From IMG/VR virus record IMGVR_UViG_3300017917_001486, positions 1-32,383 of that record: a DNA stretch of 32,383 bases; one strand, given 5' to 3'. The notes under the pieces were generated by a model. The model was not told the origin of the DNA and did not search any database. It worked only from the letters and a program-made list of their open reading frames with translations. The translations under genes and the position numbers were made by a program. Positions within the stretch are counted from its first letter, which is position 1. Each line of letters begins with the position of its first letter. The DNA is from a virus. Shown here in pieces: positions 32,018 to 32,383 of this stretch.

Positions 32018-32383
32018 ATGAAAATTTTATCAAGAGAAGAATTTGCATACAACGTCGCTAGTATTGGTTCATATGTTGACCAAGTGGGCGGAGAATTGCT
32101 TTCTAAAGCGTTAATCGGTGGTACAACTGCTAAATACGCAAACGTACGTTTAGGTATCAAAGGAACACAAGCATTGAACCTTTTAAACTCTACAGCGTAT
32201 TTCAATGACGGTACTTGTGGATGGGATCCATCAGGTACAACAACTTTCACACAAGCTAACATCACAACTTGTCCTGAAAAGTATAATGAAGCATTATGTT
32301 ACAAAGATTTGTATGATACATACCAATCAATGTTAATGGCTCCAGGTCAAACTCAAGAGTCAGTTCCATTTGAACAACAAATT
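32018..32383 (+). CDS. Major capsid protein, N-terminal part (gene continues at base 1)
   Basis: ATG at 32018 is preceded by an A-rich stretch and opens MKILSREEFAYNVASIGSYV. The frame stays open to the window's end and continues in the same frame into 100-696 after the 99-base overlap, giving 320 residues in total. The N-terminal part (about residues 1-90) contains TTAKYANVRLGIKGTQALNL and two Cys residues (GTCGWDP, TTCPEKY). No cleavable long scaffold (delta) domain is apparent, which is consistent with a separate scaffold gene upstream. Confidence 0.85.
   Translation, partial: MKILSREEFAYNVASIGSYVDQVGGELLSKALIGGTTAKYANVRLGIKGTQALNLLNSTAYFNDGTCGWDPSGTTTFTQANITTCPEKYNEALCYKDLYDTYQSMLMAPGQTQESVPFEQQI
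32285..32383. repeat. Terminal direct repeat, right copy (assembly overlap of a circular genome)
   Basis: This is identical to bases 1-99 and lies within the capsid gene. The uninterrupted reading frame through the join supports circular closure at 32,284 bp. Confidence 0.95.

Overview
The window is a complete, AT-rich, circular (or circularly permuted) tailed-phage genome. The first 99 bases are repeated exactly as the last 99, so the molecule closes at 32,284 bp and the major capsid gene runs across the seam. The gene families (capsid, portal, terminase, FRGG-type tail proteins, small MGCNC and basic Gly/Lys microproteins), the near absence of Shine-Dalgarno sites, and promoter-like TTTG-N20-TAtnTTTA pairs suggest a phage of a Bacteroidota host, probably environmental. 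Low-complexity Thr-Pro linkers and Ala-Ser-Tyr-Ala-rich fibres are common in aquatic viromes. No integrase, partition system, DNA polymerase or recognisable endolysin was seen.

Layout. 31180-32383 plus 1-5209 is the head module: scaffold-like protein, major capsid protein (320 aa across the seam), two structural genes each followed by or lying between hairpin terminators, portal, head-tail connector, then a group of small genes ending in a previously unlisted 43-residue membrane protein. A bidirectional terminator (5212-5244) separates it from a short leftward regulatory operon (5392-6564). From a divergent promoter region (6587-6683) a rightward early operon begins. Its leader can form an H-type pseudoknot just before a helix-turn-helix replication initiator, whose gene carries 15-bp iterons followed by AT-rich 15-bp repeats, a likely origin of the lambda O type. 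Further on are a zinc-finger/HTH protein, a sigma-like factor, an FkbM-type methyltransferase, two Cys-cluster proteins, and the terminase small and large subunits.

12266-29124 is the neck and tail module. It holds a gene that makes sense only if ribosomes or RNA polymerase slip by one base at a T9 run, a tandemly duplicated neck/tail protein, a 1239-aa fibre, a LamG-like protein, a tail-completion protein, two large tail-tip proteins (one carrying a delta-60/DUF5122-like propeller between Thr-Pro linkers), a second Thr-Pro linker protein and the tape measure. 29266-31179 is an unusual single-chain fusion of head-morphogenesis, HAD-like phosphatase, Cys/Trp-rich and XkdF-type protease segments.

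Genes are packed tightly, often as stop-T-start (TAATATG), TAATG or ATGA junctions, which suggests translational coupling. All family assignments come from motif recognition in the translated sequence; no database search was run.
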